Position numbers and translations under genes: made by a program. Positions 34,439-43,334 of a DNA stretch of 64,000 nucleotides are shown here, piece by piece; the stretch's first letter is position 1, and each line of letters begins with the position of its first letter. The notes under the pieces are model-generated. The model had not been told where the DNA came from. It saw only the letters and a program-made list of their open reading frames with translations, and did not search any database. Origin of the DNA: Acidobacteriota bacterium (GTDB taxonomy: Bacteria; Acidobacteriota; Blastocatellia; Pyrinomonadales; Pyrinomonadaceae); the NCBI GenBank assembly GCA_003223025.1, contig QHXR01000024.1:1-64000 (forward strand). Reading direction: 5' to 3'.

Positions 34439-35929
34439 TCAATGTCCCACGGCGAGCCGCATCACCGCTTCTTCGCTTGCATCCGCACGATCGAGAACTC
34501 CGGTGATCGCGCCTTCATGCATCACGGCGATCCGATCGCTCTCGCGGAGGATCTCTTCCATGTCGCTCGAGATCATCATGATCGCGACACCGCTCGCTGC
34601 AAGATCGCGCATCAGTTGATAGATCTCGGATTTTGCACCGACGTCGATACCGCGCGTCGGCTCATCGAAGATCAAAAGTTTTGGATCGAGCGAGAGCCAC
34701 TTTGCGAGAACTACTTTTTGCTGATTCCCTCCGCTCAAATTCGCCGCCTTGGTTTCTGTCGACGGCGCTTTTACTTTGAGACGCTCGCACATCTCTTTCG
34801 CGCGTTTGCTCTCGCGGCTTTTGCTAACGAGTCCCGCGGAAGAGTATCGCGACAATGCAGGAAGCGTGATGTTCTCGCGGATCGGCATGTCGACGATCAA
34901 CCCGGCGATGCGCCGGTCCTCGGGCACGAGATAAATTCCATTGCGGATCGCGTCACGCGCGGAACGAATATTCACAGTCCGTCCGTCCAAAGAGACTTTT
35001 GCGTCCTCCGATGCATCGACACCAAAGATCGCTTGCGCCGCTTCGGAGCGCCCTGCGCCGACGAGTCCGGCAATACCAAGGATCTCGCCTTTACGAACAT
35101 CGAACGAGATCGGAGCACGCGGATAGCGCATCGTCCGCAAGCCACGGATCTCCGCGAATGAACTCGTCGCAGCCCCTGCACCGTGATCGTAAAATTCTGA
35201 GATGTCGCGACCGACCATCAACTTCACGATACGATCGTGATCGATCTCATCACATTCGAGCGTTCCGGCATTCCTTCCATCGCGTAGCACGACGACACGA
35301 TCAGCGATCTGTTTGATCTCGCCGAGCCGGTGCGAGATGTAGATGATGCTAACGCCTTCGGCTCGCAGATCGGCGATGACCGACAGCAGTTGTCCGGTCT
35401 CGGTCAACGTCAGGCTCGACGTCGGTTCGTCCATGATCACGATCCTCGCGTTCAGCGATAGCGCCTTCGCGATTTCGACCATTTGCTGTTGTGCTATTGA
35501 AAGTTCGTTCAGAGGCGTGTCGGGTTTAACATCCAACCCGAGTTTCGAAAGATATTGCTTTGTATCAGAGTTGAGTTTTTTGCGGTCGATCAAATAACGA
35601 GCGAATCGCGGCTCGCGTCCGAGAAAAACATTTTCGGCGACGGTGAGATTGTCGAGGACATTCAATTCCTGATGAACGAATCCGATTCCCTGAGCTGTGG
35701 CGTCGGCGACGGCGCGAAACATAACCGGATTTCCGTTGACGAATACCTGGCCTTCATCGGGTTGATAGATCCCGCCGAGGATCTTCATGAGCGTCGACTT
35801 GCCCGCGCCATTTTCACCCGCGAGTGCGACGACCTCGCCGCGTGCAACCGCAAGTTCGACGCTATCCAGCGCGATCACACCTGGAAAACGCTTACCGATC
35901 CCACGCATTTCGAGTAGTGGCTGGCTCAT
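34439..35929 (-). CDS. Sugar ABC importer ATPase (RbsA/MglA-like)
   Basis: 496 residues, two nucleotide-binding domains in tandem. The first has Walker A GENGAGKST at 38-46, signature LSIAQQQ and Walker B VIMDEPTSSL. The second has a degenerate Walker A (GLVGAGRSE) and an intact LSGGNQQK signature with LIFDEPTRGIDVG. This asymmetry is normal for the CUT2 class. It powers import of a monosaccharide from the periplasm. Downstream of the binding-protein gene by 16 bp. Confidence 0.93.
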   Translation of the reverse strand: MSQPLLEMRGIGKRFPGVIALDSVELAVARGEVVALAGENGAGKSTLMKILGGIYQPDEGQVFVNGNPVMFRAVADATAQGIGFVHQELNVLDNLTVAENVFLGREPRFARYLIDRKKLNSDTKQYLSKLGLDVKPDTPLNELSIAQQQMVEIAKALSLNARIVIMDEPTSSLTLTETGQLLSVIADLRAEGVSIIYISHRLGEIKQIADRVVVLRDGRNAGTLECDEIDHDRIVKLMVGRDISEFYDHGAGAATSSFAEIRGLRTMRYPRAPISFDVRKGEILGIAGLVGAGRSEAAQAIFGVDASEDAKVSLDGRTVNIRSARDAIRNGIYLVPEDRRIAGLIVDMPIRENITLPALSRYSSAGLVSKSRESKRAKEMCERLKVKAPSTETKAANLSGGNQQKVVLAKWLSLDPKLLIFDEPTRGIDVGAKSEIYQLMRDLAASGVAIMMISSDMEEILRESDRIAVMHEGAITGVLDRADASEEAVMRLAVGH

Positions 35930-35945
35930 GAAGATGGACAGACGA

Positions 35946-36899
35946 TCAACTGCGCCCGCGCAGCGCGCTAATCTTTTTAATGAATTCCTCGACCGAGTCT
36001 TTCTTGATGATAAGCGTCGGAACGTTGATCTGCTTGTTAGCCGGAATCGCCGATTTGTCGCCGCCGAGAATTTTCGCCATCAACTTCACCGACTGATATC
36101 CGAACTCGTAGGGCTGCTGCACGACAGTCGCGAAGATCGCTCCGTCTTTAACACCGGCGAGCGTTTCGTCTTCTTCGTCAAAACAGATGATCTTCACTTG
36201 TCCGACCTTGCCGGCATCTTTTACCGCATTCAGGATCGCGGGTCCGTTGTAGCTCCAGAGTCCGACCATCGCTGCGACTTCGGGATATTTTACGAGCGTG
36301 TCGGCCGCGTTCGTCTTTGCACGAGCACGATCCGTATCGTCCGTGCGGATGTCGATGATCTCGACATTCGATCCTTGCAACGATTCCTTCAATCCTTGAT
36401 AACGCTCCGCCGCATTTCGTGCGTCGCTTTTGCCGACGAAGACCATGATCTTTCCGCCGTTAGGCAACGCTTCTTTGACGAGGTCGCCTGCCTGACGTCC
36501 TGCTGCGACGTTGTCGGTTCCGATATAAAGCGTTCGGTCACTGCTCGGAGCGTCTGAGTCCTGCGTGATCACGAGAGCCTTCTTCGCCGTATCGTTTATC
36601 AACTGCGTTTGATTGTCCGGATCGACCGGACTGATCGCGATGCCATTCACACCGACCGAGATCAAGTCATCGATGATCCTCTTCTGCTCATCAGCCGCAC
36701 CGCTTCCGGGCATCTTGAAATCGACACAGACCCCCTTAAGTTCGGTGTCCGCTTTTTCGACACCCTTGCGGGCGATCGTCCAATAGTCCGACGCGTTGTT
36801 CGTAACGAACGCCAGCTTAGTGCCGCAGTCGCCGCCACAGGAAATGCAGAGAAATCCAAAGACGACGAGCAGGGAATTGAGGCAGATTTTCTTGATCAT
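35946..36899 (-). CDS. Sugar ABC importer periplasmic binding lipoprotein (RbsB-like)
   Basis: 317 residues from ATG 36899 (an alternative ATG at 36920 would add seven residues before the signal). MIKKICLNSLLVVFGFLCIS is followed by Cys21 in a lipobox (CISCGG), so it is a membrane-anchored lipoprotein. The type-1 periplasmic fold is clear: LAFVTNNASDYWTIARKGVE, GVNGIAISPVDPD, YIGTDNVAAGRQAGDLV and VVQQPYEFGYQSV. It captures a sugar for the RbsA/RbsC-like pair. Ligand not identifiable; a pectin-derived monosaccharide is likely from context. A LacI-like operator lies upstream at 36967-36977. Confidence 0.9.
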   Translation of the reverse strand: MIKKICLNSLLVVFGFLCISCGGDCGTKLAFVTNNASDYWTIARKGVEKADTELKGVCVDFKMPGSGAADEQKRIIDDLISVGVNGIAISPVDPDNQTQLINDTAKKALVITQDSDAPSSDRTLYIGTDNVAAGRQAGDLVKEALPNGGKIMVFVGKSDARNAAERYQGLKESLQGSNVEIIDIRTDDTDRARAKTNAADTLVKYPEVAAMVGLWSYNGPAILNAVKDAGKVGQVKIICFDEEDETLAGVKDGAIFATVVQQPYEFGYQSVKLMAKILGGDKSAIPANKQINVPTLIIKKDSVEEFIKKISALRGRS

Positions 36900-36966
36900 A
36901 GTTTTTTCTGATTCGATCACCGACTCAGGAACAGGCGTCGTCGAATGTTTGTTTAGAAGAGAATCA

Positions 36967-36977
36967 GTTAACCGGTT
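36967..36977. promoter_or_regulatory. LacI-like operator GTTAACCGGTT (site 3)
   Basis: GTTAACCGGTT contains the perfect palindrome AACCGGTT with a central CG. It lies 68 bp upstream of the sugar-binding lipoprotein start (minus strand) and would control the importer-esterase-GH2 operon. Confidence 0.55.
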
Positions 36978-37093
36978 TTTCGAGAGAGAAGCGATCGAGT
37001 CGGATCGCGATCCAAGATTTCGTTAACTCAAAAAATTACTGACGTTTACCGGTACTCAGAATATACTCTTTTGGACCGCTATCGAGCAACTTT

Positions 37094-38524
37094 CTAAGCG
37101 TTCCTGATGCCTTCTTTTTGGCTTCGGAGACGCACGCTTCCAAACAGGCTGCAGCCGGGCGAAGACCCGTGAAAGATGTACGGTTTTTCACCGGTTTCTT
37201 TTTCGAGTTGCGCTGCAAGTTCTTCGATCGCATCGCGGCTCCCTCGCCGCGCAAGAACTCCTACTGTACCGCCGCTTCCGCCGCCGGTGATCCGCGCTCC
37301 GAAGAGTCCTTTATCGCGGCGGCTTTTGACAAGGTCGACAATTCGATCCGTTCGCGATTCGGTAAGTCCACATGCTTTGTAGCTTTCGTGCGATGCGAAC
37401 ATGAGCTCGCCCGCTTTATCAAACTGGTTCATCATCAACTCGGCGAATCGATGGACGCGCCAGTTTTCATAGATCGCATGCTCGGTCGGCGTTTTTATCG
37501 CGTAAGTTTTGTCCGCATCGACAGATGTTACGGTGTCGGTCGTGCCGAGATAGAGTGAAAGAAACTCCTGACCGTCCATCGAGTCAGGGAGCTTGTCTCG
37601 AAATTCCTTTTCATATTCTTCCGGACTCACGTTCGCAAGATAGCCGTTCCACCGCTCGTCATCGATCTCGACGTTGCCTTCGCCAACTTGTCGCGCATCG
37701 AGTCCCGCGAGCTCGGCAATTATTCTGTAGCCCATAAACGCGCCGATCCGGACCGACGAATAATCTGAACCCGAAACCGCGTGTCTGACTCCGGAATCGA
37801 TTCCCCAGAATTCGATCCCGTCAGGAATATCGATCGAACCGCGAATCTCGGCCGGCTGACATACGATCGCGGTCAATTTTCCCGGTTCGCCGCGATGTGT
37901 CGAGATCTGATCCATCACGCCACACGCCGCGCCGACGATGTGGTTCTCGACCGTTTGGCAGAGAAGCGCAAGATCACGAGGAGCGATGTCGATCTCGTGT
38001 GCGAAACAAACAGCCTGCATAACTGAAACCTCGAGCGCAGCGGATGAACTCACTCCTTTTCCGATCGGCACGCGCGACGCGACGACGATCTTCGCCCCTT
38101 CCGTAAATCGAACTCCGAGCTGTTTCCCGAGAACGAAAAAAACACCGGCAACATACCGGACCCAATCACCGTCATTTCGTTTAGCAAAATAATTCTTGGC
38201 CGAAGCGAGATCGAGTGGCTCGTCGTCGAATCTCAAATCTTCGAGCGGCATTTCGAATGTAGAGATCTGCTCTTCGATAGTGGTTATCTCGATTGTCCCG
38301 CTCGAGTTCCTCTGGATCGCCGCGAACGTCGCTTCGGCAATAGGCATTTCGAGCACGAGCGAGCCTGAGTAATCCGCGATCCCGCCTATTACATCGAGAC
38401 GTCCGGGAGCACGCGTGACGATCACATCCCGCCCGGGATCAAACGATGAAAGCGCGTTTAGCTGCTCGACGAACCAGTCGACATCCCTCAGAGCGAACGA
38501 ATTATTTTCGACGATCGTGAACAC
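37094..38524 (-). CDS. GHMP sugar kinase (galactokinase / L-arabinokinase-like)
   Basis: 476 residues. The GHMP kinase order is present: sugar-binding APGRLDVIGGIADYSGS at 39-55, the phosphate loop PIGKGVSSSAALE near 150-162, and a C-terminal GARITGGGSGGTVGVL. The first motif reads GGIADYSG and not the GEHTDYN of classical GalK. GGIADYSG is the form known from plant L-arabinokinases, so substrate preference could be galactose or arabinose. The galT and galM genes nearby favour galactose-1-phosphate formation; RG-I side chains supply both sugars. The stop of the phosphatase-like gene lies 2 bp upstream, so they form one transcript. Confidence 0.82.
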   Translation of the reverse strand: MFTIVENNSFALRDVDWFVEQLNALSSFDPGRDVIVTRAPGRLDVIGGIADYSGSLVLEMPIAEATFAAIQRNSSGTIEITTIEEQISTFEMPLEDLRFDDEPLDLASAKNYFAKRNDGDWVRYVAGVFFVLGKQLGVRFTEGAKIVVASRVPIGKGVSSSAALEVSVMQAVCFAHEIDIAPRDLALLCQTVENHIVGAACGVMDQISTHRGEPGKLTAIVCQPAEIRGSIDIPDGIEFWGIDSGVRHAVSGSDYSSVRIGAFMGYRIIAELAGLDARQVGEGNVEIDDERWNGYLANVSPEEYEKEFRDKLPDSMDGQEFLSLYLGTTDTVTSVDADKTYAIKTPTEHAIYENWRVHRFAELMMNQFDKAGELMFASHESYKACGLTESRTDRIVDLVKSRRDKGLFGARITGGGSGGTVGVLARRGSRDAIEELAAQLEKETGEKPYIFHGSSPGCSLFGSVRLRSQKEGIRNA

Positions 38525-38526
38525 AA

Positions 38527-39531
38527 CTAAATCAGTCCGCGCGAGTTAAGTGCATTTCGAAGCGCGGGTTCGATCTGTTGCCTGATCTGCTTATTCGCAT
38601 ACCCGATCCATGCAACATCTGCATCGACATTCAGCGGAGCGTGAATCAAATCGCCATCCACACCCGTGATCTCCACGCCCAACTCTCTCGCGATCAGTTC
38701 GGTACAAAGATCGTAAGGATGACAGCAGATGCTCAGATCGAGACCGCGATCCGCCATAACACCGCGCATCAGCGGACGAATATCCGCGACAAACCTATCG
38801 TGTCCTGCCATGAGCTCGTAGAGTTGTCCGCCGGTCGAGATGTATTGATCCTCGAAGCACTGGGCCTTTCCCTCACGAGGTTTGCCCAAAACTTCGCGCA
38901 CGATCTCTTCATCGATCTCCGCCAAAACATCTCTTACGCCGGGAAAGAACCTCGCGATCATCGCGAATCCTTGCTCGATCGAATCCGCTCTGGACGGGAT
39001 CAATCGGGTCGGACTGGATTCGCCCGTAAGTCTATTATAGCGTTCAGCTTGCACGCCCTCGCCACGCCGCGCCCAGACCGTATCAGATAGGTGTTGCTTC
39101 ACCAACGGGATCTCGGTCTGGATGGCGAATTCGATATCCAGCAGACTCGTTTCCGCACCACGATTCGGAGCGACGCCGGTGAGGATCCACGCGCTGCGCT
39201 TTTGGTACATCAGACCGCGCGTTCCATCGATCGGATCGATGATGATCCGCCACACGGCATCCGATTCATTTGTGTCGCGAGGAAGGACTAGTTTGTCGAT
39301 TCCTTCAGCGATGAGGACGATCGGAACTTTTGACGCGACTTCGGTCTCAAAAAAATCGACGATCATCTCTTCGCTAACACGATCGATCGCGAAGATCGTA
39401 TCGCCTTCGCCGTCCATGACGATCTCGGATAATTGATCGACGGAGGCCTTCTCGCACTCGGCGACAACTGTTTCACGCACCATCGCGTGGAGGCGTTTGA
39501 CCGGTTCAAAAAGTGCGCGAATGTCGTTCAA
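38527..39531 (-). CDS. Inositol-monophosphatase-family phosphatase
   Basis: 334 residues. The metal-binding signature [11 protein letters not shown] (Asp99, Asp102) and an upstream Glu in LIAEG (residue 76) define the IMPase/FBPase fold. The C-terminal [21 protein letters not shown] corresponds to the usual (W)DxAAG...GG region, with changes. It probably dephosphorylates a sugar phosphate or polyol phosphate. It overlaps galT by 4 bp and is followed closely by the GHMP kinase, so a role around galactose-1-phosphate is possible (inference). Confidence 0.82.
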   Translation of the reverse strand: MNDIRALFEPVKRLHAMVRETVVAECEKASVDQLSEIVMDGEGDTIFAIDRVSEEMIVDFFETEVASKVPIVLIAEGIDKLVLPRDTNESDAVWRIIIDPIDGTRGLMYQKRSAWILTGVAPNRGAETSLLDIEFAIQTEIPLVKQHLSDTVWARRGEGVQAERYNRLTGESSPTRLIPSRADSIEQGFAMIARFFPGVRDVLAEIDEEIVREVLGKPREGKAQCFEDQYISTGGQLYELMAGHDRFVADIRPLMRGVMADRGLDLSICCHPYDLCTELIARELGVEITGVDGDLIHAPLNVDADVAWIGYANKQIRQQIEPALRNALNSRGLI

Positions 39532-40562
39532 GATCTCGCCTCCGATTTGTAATGAACATCCGACATCGATCGCAGCTCGGCCGCTTTGTCTTCGGGCGAA
39601 GTGTCGCTCAGAAAATTTCCACCACCGATCTCGGGTCCGGCCAGGTACTTCAGTAGATTCGGTTTGCGCAGCGGCGGATGAAACTCAATATGAAAATGAA
39701 ATGTGCCGTGATCTTCGCCGTCGGTCGGAGCCTGGTGAAGCGGCATCACATATGGAAACGGCATGTTCCATAAGTTGTCGAATTTTGTCAGGACCGTTCG
39801 CAAAACATCGGCGAGATCCTTCAGTTCCTCTTTCGACAGCGCGGCAATGTGCGGATGAGTCTCTTTCGGCGAAACGAAAACTTCGTAAGCGTATCTCGCG
39901 AAATATGGAATGAACGCAATAGCCGAATCGTTCTCCGCGATGATCCGTCGACCGTCTTCTTTTTCTGCGCGAAGGATATCCTGAAAGAGGACCCGACCGT
40001 TTTCCGACAAATATTTTCGACCCGTCGCGACCTCATTCGCGATCGTCTTGAACACAAAATTGTTTGCGTAGATCTGACAGTGCGGATGCGGATTCGAAAC
40101 GCCGACCGCCTCGCCTTTGTTTTCGAATATCAGAACGTGGTCGATCTCGCGCCGGCTTCCAAGATCGAGATATTGTTCCTGCCACGTTCGCAGTAGTTCG
40201 GTGATCTGATCCGAGCTCAACTCAGCGAGCGTCAGATCATGGCGCGGACTGTAGCAGACTACCCGCGAAACTCCGTGAGCAGGACGAGATCGATAAACGG
40301 GTGCCGTCGGCTGATCAACATTCGGAGCATCGAAACTGACGCTCGGGTGATCGTTATCGAAGACAAATATCTGCCCGTAATTTGGATTCGTCTTACCGCT
40401 GACGCGAGTGTTGCCGGGACAGAGATAGCAATCGGGAACATAGTCCGGAAGTACGATCTCCTTCGCCGTCATCTGCTCGCCGCTCCACGGCCTATCCTGT
40501 CGATGGGCGGCGACAACTACCCATTCCTCGCGCAGCGGATGCCATCGTTCTTCCCATGTCAT
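39528..40562 (-). CDS. galT: Galactose-1-phosphate uridylyltransferase
   Basis: 344 residues from ATG 40562 ([20 protein letters not shown]). An in-frame extension to a TTG at 40613 or a GTG at 40587 is possible, since KEIETN before the Met resembles related N-termini. The HIT-superfamily active site [11 protein letters not shown] supplies the nucleophile His; CYLCPGNTR and [18 protein letters not shown] are family landmarks. It converts galactose-1-P and UDP-glucose to UDP-galactose and glucose-1-P in the Leloir pathway. Overlaps the IMPase-like gene by 4 bp; divergent from galM. Confidence 0.93.
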   Translation of the reverse strand: MTWEERWHPLREEWVVVAAHRQDRPWSGEQMTAKEIVLPDYVPDCYLCPGNTRVSGKTNPNYGQIFVFDNDHPSVSFDAPNVDQPTAPVYRSRPAHGVSRVVCYSPRHDLTLAELSSDQITELLRTWQEQYLDLGSRREIDHVLIFENKGEAVGVSNPHPHCQIYANNFVFKTIANEVATGRKYLSENGRVLFQDILRAEKEDGRRIIAENDSAIAFIPYFARYAYEVFVSPKETHPHIAALSKEELKDLADVLRTVLTKFDNLWNMPFPYVMPLHQAPTDGEDHGTFHFHIEFHPPLRKPNLLKYLAGPEIGGGNFLSDTSPEDKAAELRSMSDVHYKSEARS

Positions 40563-40618
40563 ATTGGTCTCGATTTCCTTTGCCACTTTAGCCGAACTCC
40601 GGGCTTGCAGCAAAGGCG

Positions 40619-40632
40619 GTTAATCGGTTAAC
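40619..40632. promoter_or_regulatory. LacI-like operator GTTAATCGGTTAAC (site 4)
   Basis: The most symmetrical copy of the motif (GTTAATCGGTTAAC), placed between divergent galT and galM. A single repressor bound here could control both the galT-phosphatase-kinase operon and the galM-GH28 direction. Confidence 0.6.
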
Positions 40633-40684
40633 GTTAGGAAATTCCGCAGATTTGTAACTGTCGTCCATTTCGTCCTTCAAGCTT

Positions 40685-41815
40685 ATGAGACCGAATCCAA
40701 AGACGGCCCCGATCTTCTCGATCCTTCTCGCGATCGCTACTCTGACAATGAATGTTTCTGCACAGCCACGAATTACGAAAGCCGACTTCGGAAAAACAAA
40801 AGACGGAAAACCTGTTGAGATCTACACGCTAAAAAATACGCGCGGATCGGAAGCGACGATTATCACTTACGGCGGAGCAGTTGTCTCACTGAAGGTGCCT
40901 GATAAGCAAGGCAAGCTGGGCGACGTCGTGCTCGGCTTTGATTCGATCGCAGACTACGAGGATCATTCCCCATTCTTCGGCGCATTGATCGGACGTTACG
41001 GCAATCGCATCGCGAAGGGAAGATTCACGCTCGACGGTTACGAATACAAACTTGCGGTAAACAACGGAGAGAATCATCTTCATGGCGGTGTCAAAGGTTT
41101 TGACAAAGTTGTATGGACGGCGAAGCCCTCGTCGGACAAGACCGGCGCGAGTCTCGAGCTGACTTATCTCAGCGTCGATGGCGAAGAAGGTTATCCCGGA
41201 AACCTCAATGTCAAAGTCGTCTACACGCTGACTGAGGACAATCGATTGAAGATCGTCTATTCCGCCACAACCGATAAAGCGACGGTCGTCAATCTTACCC
41301 ACCATTCGTATTTCAATCTGGCTGGCGATGGGGACATTCTCAATCACCAACTGACGCTCAACGCGGATAGATACACACCGACCGACGCCGGCTCGATCCC
41401 GACCGGAGTGCTCGACGATGTGAAAGGAACGCCTTTCGATTTCACGAAGGAGACCGCGATCGGTGCGCGGATCGCACAGGATAACGAGCAGTTAAAATTC
41501 GGCCGCGGCTACGATCACAATTGGGTTCTAAACAGAAAAGGAAAAGGTATTGAGCTTGCGGCTCGCGTCTACGAACCAACCAGCGGCCGGGTGATCGAAG
41601 TGCTCACGACCGAGCCGGGCATTCAATTTTATTCGGGAAATTTTCTTGACGGTACTAAGGGAAAAAATGGAAAACCTTATCCGTTTCGCTCGGGCTTTTG
41701 TCTCGAGACGCAGCATTTTCCCGATTCGCCTAATCGCGCAAATTTTCCATCGACCGAGTTGAAGCCCGGACAGACGTATTCGCAAACTACGATTTACGCA
41801 TTTTCGGTTCGTTAG
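40685..41815 (+). CDS. galM: Secreted aldose 1-epimerase (mutarotase)
   Basis: 376 residues with an N-terminal signal (about 1-27, TLTMNVSAQ), so it probably acts in the periplasm. Family landmarks: NRIAKGRFTLDGYEYKL, NNGENHLHGG with a substrate-binding His, VVNLTHHSYFNLAGDG with the catalytic-acid His, and the catalytic-base Glu in CLETQHFPDSPN. It interconverts alpha and beta anomers of galactose or related aldoses, supplying the form used by the kinase. The GH28 gene starts 9 bp downstream. Confidence 0.93.
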   Translation: MRPNPKTAPIFSILLAIATLTMNVSAQPRITKADFGKTKDGKPVEIYTLKNTRGSEATIITYGGAVVSLKVPDKQGKLGDVVLGFDSIADYEDHSPFFGALIGRYGNRIAKGRFTLDGYEYKLAVNNGENHLHGGVKGFDKVVWTAKPSSDKTGASLELTYLSVDGEEGYPGNLNVKVVYTLTEDNRLKIVYSATTDKATVVNLTHHSYFNLAGDGDILNHQLTLNADRYTPTDAGSIPTGVLDDVKGTPFDFTKETAIGARIAQDNEQLKFGRGYDHNWVLNRKGKGIELAARVYEPTSGRVIEVLTTEPGIQFYSGNFLDGTKGKNGKPYPFRSGFCLETQHFPDSPNRANFPSTELKPGQTYSQTTIYAFSVR

Positions 41816-41823
41816 ATTTCGCC

Positions 41824-43254
41824 ATGAAGAAAGCGCTTTCGATACTGACGCTGGTGACTCTAGTCAGCATCTGCGCATTCAGTCAAAAAAAGCAGCAATC
41901 GATCGATCCGACTTTTCCTGCCTGGACGAAAAAGGTTGGTGCGAGAATCGCACCAAGGCGCACCCGTAACTGTTCCGTAAATTCATTCGGCGCAAAACCC
42001 GACGGCGTTACAAATTCCACGGCCTCAATGCAGAAAGCGATCGATCAATGCTCGACATTGGGCGGCGGAATTATCTCGTTCGAGAAAGGTGAATACGTCA
42101 CCGGCGCTCTGTTCCTAAAAAGCAACGTCGATCTCCGGGTCGACGATGGTGTCACTCTGCTTGGCAGTCAGGATGACAATGATTATCCGCGTGCTCCGAC
42201 TCGCGTTGCCGGCATCGAGATGACGTGGCCATCGGCGCTTATCAATGTAACGGATGCAAAGAACGTAAGGATCTCGGGCGGCGGCACGATCGACGGACGC
42301 GGCAAGAAATGGTGGGACAAATACTGGGCGTTGCGTCGAGAGTATGAACCAAAGGGTTTGCGTTGGGCGTCGGATTATGACGCCGAGCGTGTTCGACTGA
42401 TGGTGATCAGTCGTTCGTCGGATGTGACTGTCGAGAATGTCAGTCTCAAGCGTTCCGGATTCTGGACCGTGCAGGTTTTGTATTCCGATCACGTAACGAT
42501 CGACGGCGTAAAGATCAGCGACAACGGCGGGCCGAGCACGGATGGGGTCGATATCGATTCGTCGAGTTACGTCCTCGTTCAGAACTGCGATATCGACAAC
42601 AACGATGACGACATTTGTCTGAAAGCGGGTCGCGATTTTGACGGACTTCGCGTCGCTCGGCCGACGGAATACGTTTTCATCCGCGACAATCTCATCCGTC
42701 GCGGAGGCGGCATTATTTCGTTCGGTAGCGAAACGTCGGGCGGTATCCGTCACGTCGCGGCGCTAAACAATCGCGGCGTTGGGACGAAGGAAGGAGTGCG
42801 CTTCAAGTCGGCGAAGACCCGTGGCGGATATGTCGAAGATGTTCTTGTCCGCGGATTGAAAATGGAAAACGTCGCCTTGCCATTCACATTCACACTCAAC
42901 TGGAATCCGAGTTACAGCTACGCGACGATCCCGGGAGATATGAAAAATGTTCCCGCTTACTGGACCATTTTGAACACGCCGGTGCTGCCCGTAGAAAAAG
43001 GTTATTGTCAGTTTCGAAATATCAGGATCGAGAACGTTGAGATCACAGGAGCAGATCGGATCTTCACCGCCGCTGGTTTGCCGGAAAAGATGATCGAGAA
43101 TGTGACCTTTTCCAATATCACTGCCGAAGGAAATCAGGCCGGGTCCATCGAGTATGCGTCGAACTGGAAGCTGACTAACGTGAAGCTAAAAACAAAATCA
43201 GGCGAGTCGGTGAAGATCTCGAACAGCCAGGTAGAACAAGTTTCGGTTAAATAG
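41824..43254 (+). CDS. GH28 family polygalacturonase / rhamnogalacturonase
   Basis: 476 residues. Signal peptide MKKALSILTLVTLVSICAFS. Right-handed parallel beta-helix with NSFGAKPDGVTN near the start. GH28 catalytic region: STDGVDIDSS (first Asp), NNDDDICLKAG (Asp pair), GGGIISFGSETSGG (in place of GHGxSIGS) and VRFKSA (the RxK motif). It hydrolyses galacturonosyl linkages in homogalacturonan or the rhamnogalacturonan backbone; exo-acting forms often show the SETSGGI variant. Lies between galM and a second GH28 gene. Confidence 0.92.
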   Translation: MKKALSILTLVTLVSICAFSQKKQQSIDPTFPAWTKKVGARIAPRRTRNCSVNSFGAKPDGVTNSTASMQKAIDQCSTLGGGIISFEKGEYVTGALFLKSNVDLRVDDGVTLLGSQDDNDYPRAPTRVAGIEMTWPSALINVTDAKNVRISGGGTIDGRGKKWWDKYWALRREYEPKGLRWASDYDAERVRLMVISRSSDVTVENVSLKRSGFWTVQVLYSDHVTIDGVKISDNGGPSTDGVDIDSSSYVLVQNCDIDNNDDDICLKAGRDFDGLRVARPTEYVFIRDNLIRRGGGIISFGSETSGGIRHVAALNNRGVGTKEGVRFKSAKTRGGYVEDVLVRGLKMENVALPFTFTLNWNPSYSYATIPGDMKNVPAYWTILNTPVLPVEKGYCQFRNIRIENVEITGADRIFTAAGLPEKMIENVTFSNITAEGNQAGSIEYASNWKLTNVKLKTKSGESVKISNSQVEQVSVK

Positions 43255-43257
43255 ACA

Positions 43258-43321
43258 CTTTGCGTCTTAGCGTCTTTGCGTGAACACCCTAATTTTCACG
43301 CAAAGACGCCAAGCCGCAAAG
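43258..43321. repeat. 26-bp inverted repeat (CTTTGCGTCTT type)
   Basis: Arms 43258-43283 and 43296-43321 match in 24 of 26 positions around a 12-base loop, giving a very stable hairpin between the two GH28 genes. The CTTTGCGTCTTxGCGTCTTTGCG unit is internally repetitive. It may attenuate or process the mRNA between the genes, or be an inert dispersed repeat. Confidence 0.75.
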
Positions 43322-43334
43322 AGTCACGAAATAA

